Assembly (NCBI GenBank): GCA_000697475.1
Contig: JNEU01000983.1
Span: 1 to 54,317 of the forward strand
DNA from: Lichtheimia corymbifera B2541
Taxonomy: Eukaryota > Mucoromycota > Mucoromycetes > Mucorales > Lichtheimiaceae
Reading direction: 5' to 3'
DNA length: 54,317 nt
Shown here: positions 9,781-27,630 of the stretch, in pieces
Numbering within the stretch: the first letter of the stretch is position 1
Layout of the letters: each line of letters begins with the position of its first letter
Translations under genes and position numbers: made by a program
Notes under the pieces: generated by a model
Told to the model about the DNA's origin: nothing
The model's database searches: none
The model's input: the letters and a program-made list of their open reading frames with translations, nothing else

Positions 9781-10265
9781 TAGTTGTAGTGTTCATGGAC
9801 TTGTCTGACAGCGTACCCAACTTTAATTTCCAGCTCTTCCTCTTGCAGCTTTCTTGTCTCTTCCTCCCATTCCCAACTGTTGCCCCATTCAAGTACAACT
9901 GCCACCTGCGAACGATTGCCTCTGGCTTCAACACATCATGTCAATCCTACAACTGTCTTAATCTGATTGCCTTTGGTTGAATGGCAAGTCCATGGCGTGC
10001 ACACAGCCTTCTTGTCACTCTGCTACAACAGGTGCCTTCATACTGCACACGCCCTGCACACTTAGCTACCACCATTAAACGTAACAGCAATCGCCATTAG
10101 CAAGGTCTTGACTCGATTGTATCAAACAGCGTTCACAGCCCTGCCACTCTTGCACACTTCTCTGTCTCGACCAAACGTATCAGTAGTTACTGTTAGCAAG
10201 TCCTTTACTCCGTTGTCTCAAGTTACTTGCAGCAACTTGGCTTTAATATATATATATGGATTCCT

Positions 10266-10833
10266 ACTATGCATGATTCCATACCAGCTATCAAAGTTTA
10301 CCGCAATACAACAACCTTCACCTGAATGAACCGCGTTAGACAATGGCCAAGGATGCGATAGACCAACAGCCGGATGGAGAAGGAAGCGATCACATGGCTC
10401 TTTCAACCAACATTTGGATTTACAATGCTTATATATGGATGCATGCATGCATGCATGCATTCAAGCGCAGTGATGATGAGAAACCTTGGAATGTTATCTG
10501 GTTACATGGCCGAAGTTAGCAAGGACGAAGGTCATATCACGTGGAAGCCGGCTGATGATGATGATGATGGATTGGATTAGCTGGCAATTTAGGAACCAAA
10601 AGTTAACGAACAAAGCAAGCTATATGGATTCAATAAAATGACTTCGAGTTGATTTTGAAAGCATGATGGAAAAGTGATGGTCTATAGCTTTTACGTCAAG
10701 TAGTATCCTAGATTTGTTGTAAGCTCTAATGGTAACTTCAAATCTGAGTACCTGCTCACGCATACTTTAATATGGTACGTATATAGTTATAATATTATGT
10801 AACAAAATGGGGGGGGTGATAAAGATGGCTCTA
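10266..10833. other. Intergenic; short ATGC microsatellite, nothing else recognised
   Basis: It contains a run of about six ATGC units near 10437-10461 and a short GAT run near 10550-10566. A 58-codon frame crosses the microsatellite but has no family support. The 3' untranslated region of the transporter gene should lie next to 10833. Confidence 0.4.
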
Positions 10834-12781
10834 TTAGGCAACGTTGCCAGTAGCAGAGAATACAAAGAATAAAACCCAAGCAGCAACAAAGAAGAATGCA
10901 AAGATTCCGAGAAAAGCATAGTTATACCAACGTGTTGTACGCTCGTTCATAGCATCGATACCTTGTTTGGACATCATAACTTCCTTGTCGTTGATCTCAG
11001 CCATGCGTTTTTCTCGTTGCTTGCGAGACATTTCCAAGAGATTACCAAGGTATTTGTATTGGGTGTACCAGAGCCAAAGGATGACCAGCAATCCTACCGC
11101 TGCAAGGCACAAGAATACAATCATAACACCTAAATAGCCGCATCATGTCAGTACTGGAAACAGGTATACATACAAACAACAATACTGACCGACATAAGTT
11201 CCTTCATAAGTATTATCTTGTACAAGTCCCACCACGATATCCAGAATGGATGAGCCAACTATTAGACATTAGGCTTAGCTCCGCGTGACAAGAAGAGGCG
11301 TTGTGGATGGTACTTACTGTTATTAGAGCCCTTGAAAAGACCAAGGCCAGTACCAATATAATCGGATGGCAAAATCATACCAATGGATGTGATCATACTG
11401 ATGGGACCAAAGGCGAGAGAGAAGGAATACAAGATCATGCCAACAACAGGCTCCACCATTGTCCAGCCCAACAGACCACAGCTGATCATGAATAATGCAG
11501 CCGAGCAAATCACTATCAATCACCATCATGAGGATCATCATCGTCATCATATCATTCGGCAGAATCAACTTACACACGGATACACGGCGACCAAAAAGAT
11601 CCATAAAAAGACCGAGCACAGGAGTAGTGACGATGGGAACGACTTGAGAGATACTAGCCTTATAGCCTGCAATCACCTGAGTAGTACCAAAGTGGATTTG
11701 CACAAGTTCAGTGGCCACCGATTGATGCACAGTCCACACGGCAGCATAGACAAATTCGATGAAAAGGATTAACCAAAAGTAAGGAGGGAAACGCAACACC
11801 GATTTGACATGCACGGTCTTTTTGGCCTTGATTTTTAACATTTCAGCCTTGCTCATGACATTGCCTTGCAAGTGTCTGAGCACCAGGGCATAAATGATAT
11901 TCATAATGATCGAAAAGGCACATAGCGTCAAAGCCAGCCAAAACGCCCAAACCCAGTCATTCATGCGGATCGCAATAGGATTGGATACCAGTGTTCCCAA
12001 AAAGGTGGAGAGCCGGCTGATGGAAAGTTGCATGCCAATAGCAAAGGCCAGGTACTTTGTACGAAACCATTTCGAGAGGAGCGATTCTTGCATCGTCACA
12101 ATCAAGCCACTGCCAATACCGAAAACGACCTGGCCTACCACCATCAATGAGAAACTGGATATATTTGCCGCAATCGCCGTTAATAAACTGCCGGTAAAGA
12201 TCATCAAATTGACAACAATGGTGCCCCACACCGTTCCACACACGTCAATAAAAAAGCCACCAACAATGGGGAAGACGGTGTTGATAATGCTCACTGCACT
12301 GAAGACATGCACGTGTATGTGTGAATATGACATGTGATATATAAACATGATGGTGAACATTTACCTCGACAACACGCCGTAACGGGTATTATCAATCATT
12401 AGATTCTAACGAAAAAGGGGATCCGAGTTAAGATGAGTGATAATAGAAAAAGGCCCATGCCATCACTTACCTCCTTAATGGACGCCTTCATGGCACCGAG
12501 AGCAGCACCCGAAAAATGGGATCCCACTTTTTAAAGATTGTTAGCAATGATCCATCATCATCAGAGCAAGTCTTAAATGTACCTGGAAGCATCAATGCAG
12601 TCGCGAGTGCAATTAGTTTATATCGCCAAGGAGCATTAGCAAGTGCTGCATCGCTCTCGTGCAAGCCATGCTCTTGCTTTTGTTGCTGTGGATCATCACT
12701 GATGTCCTCTGCTGAAACATAGGGTTGTTCTTTTTTGGAGTCTGTGTCCATGTAGGCTTTTTCATCACCATTCGATGTCAT
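10834..12781 (-). CDS. Major facilitator superfamily transporter, MFSD1-like
   Basis: Multi-pass membrane transporter. The cytosolic N terminus (MTSNGDEKAYMDTDSKKEQP) is acidic and polar. Hydrophobic segments follow from the junction LMLP/GSHFSGAALGAMKASIKE onward, with an N-domain loop NTRYGVLSSAVSIINTVFP, then IVGGFFIDVCG, GQVVFGIGSGLIVTMQESLL and a central charged loop (KAEMLKIKAKKTVHVK). The second half has VVPIVTTPVLGLFMDLFGRR, the usual loop after TM8. The C terminus has two more helices separated by a charged segment (KQREKRMAEINDKE), which differs from sugar porters and recalls the MFSD1 group of lysosomal/vacuolar dipeptide carriers. The substrate is not readable. Introns are short; the first three are about 12538-12582, 12424-12470 and 12300-12364. 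Confidence 0.8.
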
Positions 12782-13190
12782 CTTGAGAGATTAAATGGGA
12801 GAGTGAGAGAGTGGAAGAGCAAAAAAAAATCAGGCGTTTTGGCGGGAGAGCAAATAAACAATGGCATCCAATTCTTCTTTTTTATATATAAGGGGAAACA
12901 GATCTTGTTTAGATCACAAGGTAGTCTACTCACCATTCAAAGAATTCTGATCCGTTGTATGCGTGTGCGTCTCATCCTAGTCATCAGTTATCTGATTGTC
13001 CCACGTAGATGATTGTAAGACAAGGGTAGGATCTAACCAGGGTAAAAAAAAGAGTGGTACGGATATGCACCTATCCCGGTAGCTATGATGGGACAAATAA
13101 CCATATAAACAATTGTATTCTTCCAATCGGTCCATTTGTGCTACATGAGACCGAAATTTCTTTTATTCCTTTTGTGATGATCGGAATCTT
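12782..13190. other. Intergenic, promoter of the transporter gene
   Basis: It lies between the transporter start codon and the 3' end of the large gene. A TATA-like stretch (TTTTATATATAAGG on the plus strand) is near 12880. Nothing else was recognised. Confidence 0.35.
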
Positions 13191-16100
13191 TTACACTGCC
13201 GGGGGATAGATTTCCTCAACCAATGCACCATGTTGGGCACTCTGGATCAAAAGACTGAACTTTTCCACACCTTCTACCGTGTTTTCAAGGATACAATCTG
13301 AATCGTCGTAACCGCGTCGTGCCACTGAGCTGTTGCCATCTGTGACGGTGACGTAGTCAAACACGCCATTCAATCCCGTATACCCGTCCTTCCAGAACTC
13401 AACACGACCACCTGCAGACTTTTGGAATTTTGCATACACCTTGACATAGGTACCTGCCAATGGACGACCGGTTTGCTTGGCTGCAACACGCACAATACCA
13501 TAGCCTTCGATGAAATGACATGCCAAATCATTGCTAAAGTGAGCCTTGCGCCGCTCCAATGCTGAATCACTTGTAGTCACTTGTACGATCGCATTGGCAT
13601 TCAATAGCGTTTCAGGCATATCCACAGCCAAAGTAGATGTAGCCACCTTGCCGACACCAATGACTGCAAAGTCATCCTCCTTTTCATCGCCAGTGGTCTC
13701 CTTGGTGGTGTTGGTTGAAGGAGGAGGACATGTCACTGTTTGCACCATGGTAGGCTTAATCCAATCATATTGCACAGACTGCCGTTGTTGGCCACCACCC
13801 ATGAATGGGTTCATTGAGAACATGACTTCCACATCCATCTTGTAATATCGGATCTTGACTTGAGTGACGTTGGCGTAATTCAATAAAAGTTTGCCTTCAG
13901 CGCCAATGTTAAAGTCCAACACAGGGCCCTCTGGCAATTGTTGTTGCTGTTGTGGTTGCTCGGTGCCTGTAGCCAAAGATGCTGGTTGTTCCACTTGATT
14001 GATAAATTCCTCCAATCGTACAAACAGCTGCTGCCATTTTTCATTCGTGCATGTCTTGTGCTTGTTAACCAGAGCTCGCACTGCATCCATATCAAGGGTC
14101 TTTGCACCATCGGCAGCATCTTCAACACGAATACGCGTTTGCAAATAGGCATTCAGGTAATCCATTTGGATGCTGGAGGGCGGGTTCATGTCGCAGAGTT
14201 GCTTGTACATAGCTTGTGCCTCGCCTATGCGTTCTTGAAGAATCAAATAAGTGGTCAACATGATCAAATCGGATGCTGTAGGTTGCTGCACTCGACACAG
14301 ATAATCAAGGAGGTCATCGTATTGGCCATAGAAAGTGGTATTCGAGATCTTGTTGATATTGCCAATGGGATGAGCTATAACATCATGATGAGTTTCACAA
14401 ATGACGCCGTGTGCAATATATTTTCTTACCTCTGGCAGTCATCATGGGATCATAATCGAGCGTTTTTGGCATATCCTTAAAAGTCACAAGGGGAGATTCT
14501 ATCACACGACCACAACGAGTGATCAACGATTGACCAGATTGGAGAATAAGCTCTTGAATGGCATCAGGGAATCGGTGATACAAGCCATATTGCCACAGTT
14601 CGTGTGAAAAGAAACGTCGCTTACGCAACAATTGCAACACTTGTTTGGCAAATTCTTGCTGGTGCATACGCCAGCTCAACAAGGACATGTCGATCTTTTG
14701 GAGGTTGGCCTTTGCCTCGAGATACTCAAGGATCTTGGCATCATCTTTGGTGTTAGCTACAAGCGTTGCCCAAGAAGCATTGCTGCTGCTACCAGACGTT
14801 GCCTCTGCTACCATGGCATCCTCATCCGCCAATGATACCGTGATATTCACAGGCTGCGTTTGACCAAGAAGGGTGGAGCTGCGTGACACAGTAACAGGAG
14901 CATGCTTGTACTCTCCACATTCTGGGAAATAAAAGCTGCCCACCACATTACGCCATGTGGAATAAGGTTCGATTTGGATCGTGCGTGATTGGAAATAAGC
15001 AGTATTATCCGTAGGAATGGCTCCCAAAGGTACTTGGCATGTCACTTCAGCTGTACACTTTTTGGATGAAATGTTGCTGATAGCCAAATGCCAGCCGTAA
15101 TCAACTGCAGGACGCAATGCATTGGGATCCACCATGTCTAACTCGTTACCCACAGCATCCTTCTTGACAAAGAATCCTTGTCCCAAAAGAATCGATGGAT
15201 TGGAAGGTGGTGGGTTCTCAGCTTGCTACTCAATAAGATGATAAGTATTTCTGTAGTGTGTATATCTTGTAATCTCTTTACCTTAATGGCACGATAATAC
15301 ACGAGACAAGGAGTTTCAGCTCGAATGGTAAATCTAGCAGCCTCCAGATCGGATTCTTGCTTGATATGAGCATCGGTTTGGAAAGGAAGCTCCATGAGTG
15401 AAAGAATAGCCATGATCTCGCTGATATCGTCTGAGGTATAGATAAAGTTCTATTTCATGCATGTGTGTGTCAAACCATCATCCTCATCCTGATTCCTTTC
15501 CATCCACTTACCGAAGACAAGAAGGGTCCTGATGCATGCTCAAGGTAATCGATCCAGAACTGGTTCACAGGAACGGATGGGACATTATCATCGTAATAAC
15601 CCTTTTCACGCCATTCACGAGTAGCCTTGGCAAAGGTATAAGGGACCTTGGTGGCACGCTTCTTTAAAAGCTCTCGCAACGCTTCTTCCTCCATAAACTT
15701 GTCATCCTCGTCATCAGCCGATTCACCATCACCATCCCCTTGCTGAAGATCTGTGCCATCATCATCACCTTGTAGAGGACCATCATCATCAAACATTGCA
15801 AAGCCCATATCATCATCACTTTCTTCTTCTTCTCCTTGGTCCACGAGTCCTACTTGACCCAATGAATGAAAAGCTCGCGAGTATTATTACCATCCCTGTT
15901 ACACTTACGTGACTTTCTATGTCGCATAGTAGAAGCGGGAGCGGCGGGGGGGGGAGGCATCGACATCATCATTGCACACCGTGCCTGTGGTCTTGCTGCA
16001 CCAAAGCTTGCAGTAGCAGCATAACTACATTGCGACAGCTCGAATTGCTGGAATTCATGATGAACCTCATTCTCAATGTTCAACGCACTTGCACCAAGGA

Positions 16101-19100
16101 CCGTATCAAAACGACTATCGACTTTCTTTTCAGAGGGGGGCACATATTCATCCTTGAATGCTTGCAAAATCACAGGCAACATTTCCGGAACGCGTTTGGC
16201 GAGCAATGCTCTTTCGATGGTGGTGAGCTTTTGGTACATGTAAAGGTCGGTTGTGTAAACGCTCAAATCCTCATCCGCCAAATAGAGATCCATAAACGAC
16301 TTGTTCATTTTGCACTATAATAGTAGGGCCATTAGATACCAGCCCTCTTAACAACAATAACATTTTTCTTACCTTAATAAATGGCTTGATATGCTCATCG
16401 AAATAGGCAGGGTCACGATGCTTGATCCAAAGATTCAACTCATGGCACACCTTTTTCTTATGGTGCTTTGACTTTTGCGAAACGGTCAAGGATGGCCACT
16501 TTTTGAGAAACTCGAAATCCCGAAGCTTGCTTGATGTCATGTTATCAAGTTGATCATAGATCTTTTCAAAGGTGTGGATCGTCTCCCATTCATGTTGGCC
16601 AATGGTAAGATCCAAGGATGAGGATGGAGTGAGCGTGGATACGGATTTGGTGCGTACATAAGCAATAGAGACATCGTGATCAGCTTGATGGCACATGTTT
16701 TGGCAGTTGAGATCCATGGATACATCAGGCAAAACGATCTGCTTTGTCAATGCTTGCTTGTTTTGATGGATGGCAATATGGAGGAGGTTGCCATTGCCTA
16801 GTTGTGATCGATCCAGCACCAATTGTCCTTGTTCATCAGGTAACACAACGAGCGTTGGCGTAGCATGATTCAAAAAGTTCATATCCCAGGAAGCATCAGG
16901 GTTTGGTACAGAGCCGTAGTACGGAGAAGAAGCATTCATGCATTGAACTGCATCCGCTTCACCTCCAAAGGCATCCACTGCTTGATGAGGCTCCTCACCC
17001 TCCAAATAACGTGGCTCAGATCGTGTCACTTGGCTCTCCTATAAATCAAAATAATAAGTAAATATACACGATAACAAGGGAATCGTTACGGCTTACCTCT
17101 GGATAAATAACAAGGGATGGTTTGGTCAAGGAACTTCCCACCCATTTCTCTGCACGACTACGATTCAAAATGTACTGGAATTCTTCGCTCAATTTACGAC
17201 CTTCCAAGAATGCAGCAAAGGTATCCACCGATGTCTTGAGCATAGCTGTTCCAGGGATGTTTTGATTATACACCAAGGAGCGTGTCGTGTTGCAGGCACG
17301 TTCAGGGACAAAGGCAGTGGTGGAAACCAAGGCAACAGTATTGGATGCAGGGCAATTGTTGAGCTTAATCACCAGCTGATTCTCGGTCAATTCAAGGTTG
17401 TCGATACCCATAGGCGAGGTAATAGGATGACCCGTTGATTGTGCAAAGATACGTGGGCTCACAAGCCAATCAGACCAATGAGGGGATGAGCCCGTGTCAT
17501 CGCTGCTAGCTGCATCAATAATGGTGCAATCCACCTGTTGTACACCAAAGCATACATTCTTGCCATAGCTTGCAGACGTGGATAAATAAAACCTGTAACT
17601 ACCAGCTGCAAGTCCTTCGGGAACATTGATGGAGTCGCTGGTGACGTTGATCTTGTCCGTCATGTCATGAAGAACATGGCTAATAGAAAAAGATGGTGTA
17701 AGCCATATTGTACATTTATATCCTTCATTTCAATACTTACCCATGCTCGCCATATTGGAAAAGTGTACAACATTGATCATCACCTTGAGGATATGCCAAA
17801 TGGAAAGGCTTGTTGGCAGCATGATAAATGACACTTGGTAGACGTGATTGTGTAGCATCAGGCACGAGATCCCAATTCTTGGAAACTGGGCTGTACAATG
17901 AAATGCCGGTAACATGCTTGAGCTTGCCGAGCAACACCATGCCTTGTTGGTCACTTTGCAAGTGCACATTGATTGTCTCTTCCACCATGGAATGCTGTAG
18001 ACCAAGGTTCACCACGACACCCTTTTGTGGTTCACCTAAAAAAAGTCACATAAGTCGACAGCAAAAGACACTACAAAGACATCAACTTACCGTTTCTTCC
18101 AAGCATTTGGATGATATACTCGCCATCATTCTTGATACGCAAATAAGCACTGGTGATTGAATCGGTAGCGGATTGGAGTCTCATGAAATCTGACACCTCC
18201 ACGTCCTGCAATGGTGCCTTTGTGGAAGTGGTCTTGACCTTGCCCCGTAACATAAAGGACAATGAGGACACTACAATCAACCCATGATGTCGTCAATAAA
18301 AGAATAAAGACTTCATTTCATTGTTGTTGCACTTACATGAGCTAGGAACTGTAAAGTCCATTTCAATGGGTTGATTACGTCCAACTTGAAGCTTCTCCTT
18401 GGCAAAGGTGCTCTTGATTTGATTGGCATTCATTGCTTCGATGGTTAGACCCACTGATTCCAAAAGGCTGAGCGATACAGGTTGACCATGGATCATCAAG
18501 CGTGGGACGACGACCACTTTGCTTTGCTTGTTGGCGACAAGACTTTCTGAATGGACGTGAAAATCGGCCACCAGGGTATATTCCTCCTCCTTCCATGTGA
18601 ATTGTACGGGTTCACAATAGCCATCCTCCTCAGTTACAATCAGAGCTTGAGCATTTTCATCGCCGGAATCATCCCGATAGGGAATCAAAATGTTGCATTG
18701 CTCATCTGCCTATAAAGGGTACATAAGTACAAATAGACTTTTTTTGTGGGATCCTGCAGTCTTACCTCGTAGTAAATGTTATTGATCCACAGCTTGGCCT
18801 TTACAGGTTGATTGTGTTCATCCAGGATGCGGAATAAATGACCTGCCGAAGTATCCTTGACCAAATGGCGCAAACGACCCTTTTGGACAATAGCACGGCA
18901 ATTCTCACGTCCACCCACGACATCGATCACCCAAGCACCACGTCCCTTGAATACGGTAGAATCATCAAGGACCCAAGTCTTGTCAATGCGTTCAAGAGGA
19001 GATGCATGGCTGTAATCCAATTCCGTTTCCCAAGTGGGGCATAGACCATCGAGATTGATATCATTGACCTCCAACTTTTTGTTGCGTTGACGATGCTGTA

Positions 19101-20539
19101 CACGTCGCCAGTATTGAAATAGATCCAGCTGATATGCACGCACACTGACATGTTTCACATTTTTGATTCGCACAGTGAGCCGGATGGGATCCGTAGGCAT
19201 CAAAGGGTGCGTTTCATAATACAACTTTGTGGTGAAGCGTGGGAAGGACAATTCAACACGTGAGGATATTTCCTTCAAGTCAGGAGAACCGAGGATTTGC
19301 TGCGCCCACGCGTGGGTTGGTTGTTGTTGGATCAATAATTCGGCATGCAAATATTCCAACTCGCTCTTGTAATGTGGCCATTCACGAATCATATCACTTG
19401 TGCCTTGAGCATCCTTCAAAAGAGCACCCGCAAGGAATTCGGAAATGAGGTCGTCGTGTGATATCTTGGGTACTGGTAAGTCAGGGATCTAAAAAGAAGG
19501 AGTATAAGAATACATGTACAAAGTAACCATAACAACTACTCACATGGGGAAGACGAGGTCGGCCTTGAGATTTCCTGCATATTTGTACTACTTCAAAGTA
19601 TGTCTTGAAGAGATCCATATCATAGTCATCTTGAAGGATCTTGTCTTGCAACAAACATGAGAGGATATGTCGCTTGAGCGTGTAATCTTCCTTGAGTGTC
19701 TTTACAAATTCCCATAGCTTGGTATATTCTTTTGGATGATTGTCCACCAATTTGCTGAGATAGGCCGAAAGGTACGTAACATAATCATCTGCCACTGAAG
19801 GATAAATTTCATGCAATTTATCCAGCTGTTCCAAAGTCAACTCAGCAAACTCAAAATGCTTTGATCGCGTGTTGTTGTTGTTGAGGTTTTCCTTGAGTGC
19901 ATGAGCGAGCTTGTCGAGATGATCAGAACGGTGTTGTGGCAATGTGCTTGTTAATAACGATAGCAAGGATTCAGTGTCATTCTCAAGTGGCAAAGAAGAA
20001 GGAAGCAAGAGAAGGTTGACAGAGTTATTGTGGCGTAGTGCACGTTCCACGACGGCGTTTGGATCAATAAGAGCTTCATCAAGCTTTGTTGGATACATAG
20101 CATCGGGTCCACTTGACGATGGGATAGGAGTTCCAGCATCTTCAGCTGCAGTAGTACTGGCGTTGTTGTTAGTGTTAGTGGCGATGCTGCGGATGCCAAG
20201 CTTATCGCGGATGTATTCGGTAGACTCGGCAGTGTTGATCGAATAGGAAAGTAGCTGGAAGCGTGCGCGTAATTGTTCATGAGGACCTGCGGGGAATTGG
20301 CGTTCAAAACTGCGGATATGTTGACGAATGGAATCCATGAGCTCTTTTTCTTGAGATGTAGGATCACGCGTATCGGCTGGTTGCTTGGGTACACATTCAT
20401 ACAGTTGCTGAAGAAGAACAAGGCCGTGATAATAATACCAATCCACAGACTCGGCTACTGCATATTGACGAATCACATCCTGACGTTCTTGGACGGTTGT
20501 TGCAAAGGCAAACTTTTCCTTTACGATATCCACAGACAT
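13191..20539 (-). CDS. Very large conserved-looking protein of unknown function
   Basis: Twelve exons joined over 11 introns of 55-66 bases (19489-19543, 18710-18765, 18271-18336, 18036-18090, 17680-17740, 17039-17096, 16315-16372, 15850-15908, 15450-15511, 15226-15281, 14375-14429) sum to exactly 6708 nt, 2235 aa. I start at MSVDIVKEKF; the upstream in-frame ATG would translate a pyrimidine-rich leader. The first 350 residues are helical. Then come several beta-rich stretches (for example RLTVRIKNVKHVSVRAYQLD and TVPSSVSSLSFMLRGKVK) that could be macroglobulin-like sandwiches, an acidic low-complexity linker (DDDGPLQGDDDGTDLQQGDG), a helical repeat-like part, and a C terminus with VKVYAKFQKSAGGRVEFWKD and GYTGLNGVFDYVTV. 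No signal peptide, transmembrane segment or thioester motif (CGEQ) is seen. The function is unknown. Confidence 0.85.
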
Positions 20540-20704
20540 TGGAAAGAAGAAAGAAAGAAGAAAAGGTGGTAGTTGTATTTGTCGTGTCAATGGGGTCCTT
20601 TTATAAACGCGTAGGAAGATGGTGGTACAAGGGTTTGTAGGTCGGAAAAGGGTGAGAAAAGGGAACTAAAAGCTGTGTTGCACAGGATAACATGACATGC
20701 ATAA

Positions 20705-25300
<4,596 letters not shown>

Positions 25301-25800
25301 TTCGTGGTGTTGAACAAGAAAAGAGGAACCCGCGTTCCTATTTCGTATCTCACGCGTTAACGCGCCTTGTCCCTCAATCTGAATTTGGAAGGCAGCACAC
25401 CCTCAAAGGTAGATTTATTTGTTGCTACTACACACACTCTCTCCTTATACTTTTTAGTCCAAAGGCATTTCTCAAGCACGGATCAGCAGGTGACCTACTT
25501 TATTCGATCCTATGCAACGGTCAAAAAAGGTCAGCATAAAAGGTGAATTTATCAGTGATGGATGATGTAGCTCACACTCTCTTATCATAGTATAGGGAGG
25601 TTGACCACTTTATCAGTTCTATGATGTTCATTGTGCCGACCACAATTCACACGCCCACTCACATATAAACAAAGAAGTTGTTGGGGTCATCGCACATCTC
25701 TTTCGTTTATTTGATTGAATCCATTATCCGCCATCGTTTGGTAAGTGACAAGGATAGCCTTTGGGATCCTATGCATCAAGAAGACTCATCTAATGGTCTC
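25301..25800. other. Intergenic, nothing recognised
   Basis: Upstream region of SMC5. It is AT-rich with pyrimidine tracts but has no recognisable gene. Confidence 0.4.
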
Positions 25801-25809
25801 ATAGTCCTT

Positions 25810-26990
25810 CACCATGGCCTCATTGTTGTGTTTGTGTGAAACATTTGGTTCTATTCTTGTGGTATGTGTGTTATCCTTTTCCTTAATCTTCTATATCAAC
25901 CTATGCGTGGGTAGTGAATCGTCTCCAGAACAAGGCTCTGCAATGATCTATGTCCCTCGTACGCATACAAAGATGGTTATTTCTGTTCAAGTCATTTCAC
26001 GTGGTGGCAAATCTATGCAGTGAATGCCGTCCAGGACGATGATCATTCACGCGGTCCTTTAATACGCAACCACATAACCGTGCGACGAGCAGGCCACCCA
26101 CCAGGTCTCTCCAGCATCATGAGGAAGTCCTAAGCGGAAGGCCATTTCAAGACAATTTGGTGACCAAGCACAGTGTTATTGTGATGACTCCCTGAAAGAT
26201 GTTGTCAGCGACTTTGGTTACATCTTTAATCACGACCCAAGGGGAATGCATCAGCACCAAGTATACTCTCTCGCTGATGGCACCAGAACGTTGATCACGT
26301 ATGAAATCATCTGACGCCAACAACTTCGATGATGGCTTTGAATGGTCAGTACATGAAGTGTTAGATGGGGAAATGGGTCATGTAGTGGGGGGGATCTTCG
26401 GATGGTTCTGAAAATGATTTCACTCATCTTTTTTTCCCTCAACATGTACAGAAAGTTCTTTTTATCTTTATCACACTATCGAACCTTTATTGATTGATGA
26501 TGTGTCTCGCATGGTGTTGAACATCCAGAATCTTCAAGGAGTAGCAAAAGCCGAGCAACTGGATTTACGTCAACTATCAAAGGATACGATGAACATGGCA
26601 TTTGCTGGAACTGATCGAGGAATCGTCCAGATGGCTGTTAGCTGTTACGGTGCCTGTCACTGTCGAAAGAGTCAGCAATCACGTCAAGATGTTCAACAAA
26701 GAGTTCACATCGGATTGTACGCAAGAGGAAGGGTTGAAGACGATGAGAATTCCCAAGGGCTATGCCATGACTACAGATCACCTTGATAATCTTTGCGGAA
26801 CAAGCAGCACTCGGCAATATAATAGACTACATGTATGTTTAACACCGTCGAGACCGCGGCCTTGGATAGGGTGGCCGAGGCAGGCCTGTAGCAGCAGCAT
26901 CGACCCGATTGTGAAATCGTATGCCTATAATGCCGTCCGCGTTGGATTCTCGATCAGCAACAGCAACAGATGATTGTAAGGTGAAATCCT
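25810..26990 (+). pseudogene. Decayed coding-like sequence, family not recognised
   Basis: Protein-like stretches occur in shifting plus-strand frames: 25814-26023 (hydrophobic start MASLLCLCETFG), then GYIFNHDPRGMHQHQVYSLA near 26230, IDDVSRMVLNIQNLQGVAKA near 26495, and a 123-codon frame at 26602-26973 with SNHVKMFNKEFTSDC. Stops and frameshifts separate them and no splice pattern restores one frame. It may be a dead gene or transposon remnant. I recognise no family, and choosing frames by eye can create false continuity. Confidence 0.3.
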
Positions 26991-27630
26991 GCATGAATCT
27001 CAATTATGCAGCTTGAACGGCTTTCCCCCATCGAGTAGGAAAATTATGCATCAAGGTTAGTTTTATTACTACCATCATCATCAAACTCTGAATCTTATAC
27101 TCATACATTGCACATACATATATATGTGGTGATAGCTTACATGTAGGGCAAAAACAGACATGAATGAAGACATGTTGAAACAAGCTCTCCCTGACGCCGC
27201 GGACTGATGCTCAAGAAAAGAAGATTGGCAATAACAAGAATTTGGAGCATCAATAATCGTTTCCAGGTCCTAAAGCAGCTTGATCCACAATGGGGACCCG
27301 AATAATACAAGACTCCAATGACAATGGGTCTCTCCCCGTTACACATTTACAATCCATTTTATCAACGAGTTGTGAATAAAGCATAATGTGAACACTATAT
27401 TGTACAATCTTCCTATGACCACATAGCATCCTGTCATAGAAATGCTGCACATTTTACATGCATGCCATTACACGTGTATATGGTGTTTATTATGATTGAG
27501 TATAGAGGAGAAAGTGAATGGGGTCCAAGGAAATCTAATGCAAGCCTAGCGTTTATCATTGGCTGTAAATTTGTCGTTTCCAAGGCAACCGTTTCCAAAT
27601 CCGAGTGCGCTAGGCAAACATCGCTTCCCG
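26991..27630. other. Intergenic, nothing recognised
   Basis: AT-rich sequence upstream of the inner membrane peptidase gene. No gene, repeat or RNA gene was found. Confidence 0.4.

Larger units (their letters stand above)
8345..10265. mobile_element. Foldback-like element: long imperfect inverted repeats flanking a tandem array
   Basis: The left arm (about 8440-8875, weaker match out to about 8345) is the reverse complement of the right arm (about 9835-10245). Shared blocks include CCATTCAAGTACAACTGCCA, CACCTGCGAACGATTG, TGAATGGCAAGTCCATGG and CAGCAACTTG. Each arm itself holds two copies of a sub-repeat built around GCAAGTC or GCAAGGTC next to GACCAAACRTA-like sequence. The centre (about 8890-9790) is a tandem array. 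Long subrepetitive inverted repeats without an encoded transposase resemble foldback elements. No transposase or clear target-site duplication was found. Confidence 0.7.

Noticed and set aside
10343..10519. 58-codon frame crossing the ATGC microsatellite
   Set aside because: Half of it is encoded by the microsatellite, it has no family support, and no introns connect it to a gene.
13191..20539. Calling the large protein an alpha-2-macroglobulin
   Set aside because: There is no signal peptide, no thioester motif and no clear bait region; only a loose beta-rich resemblance.
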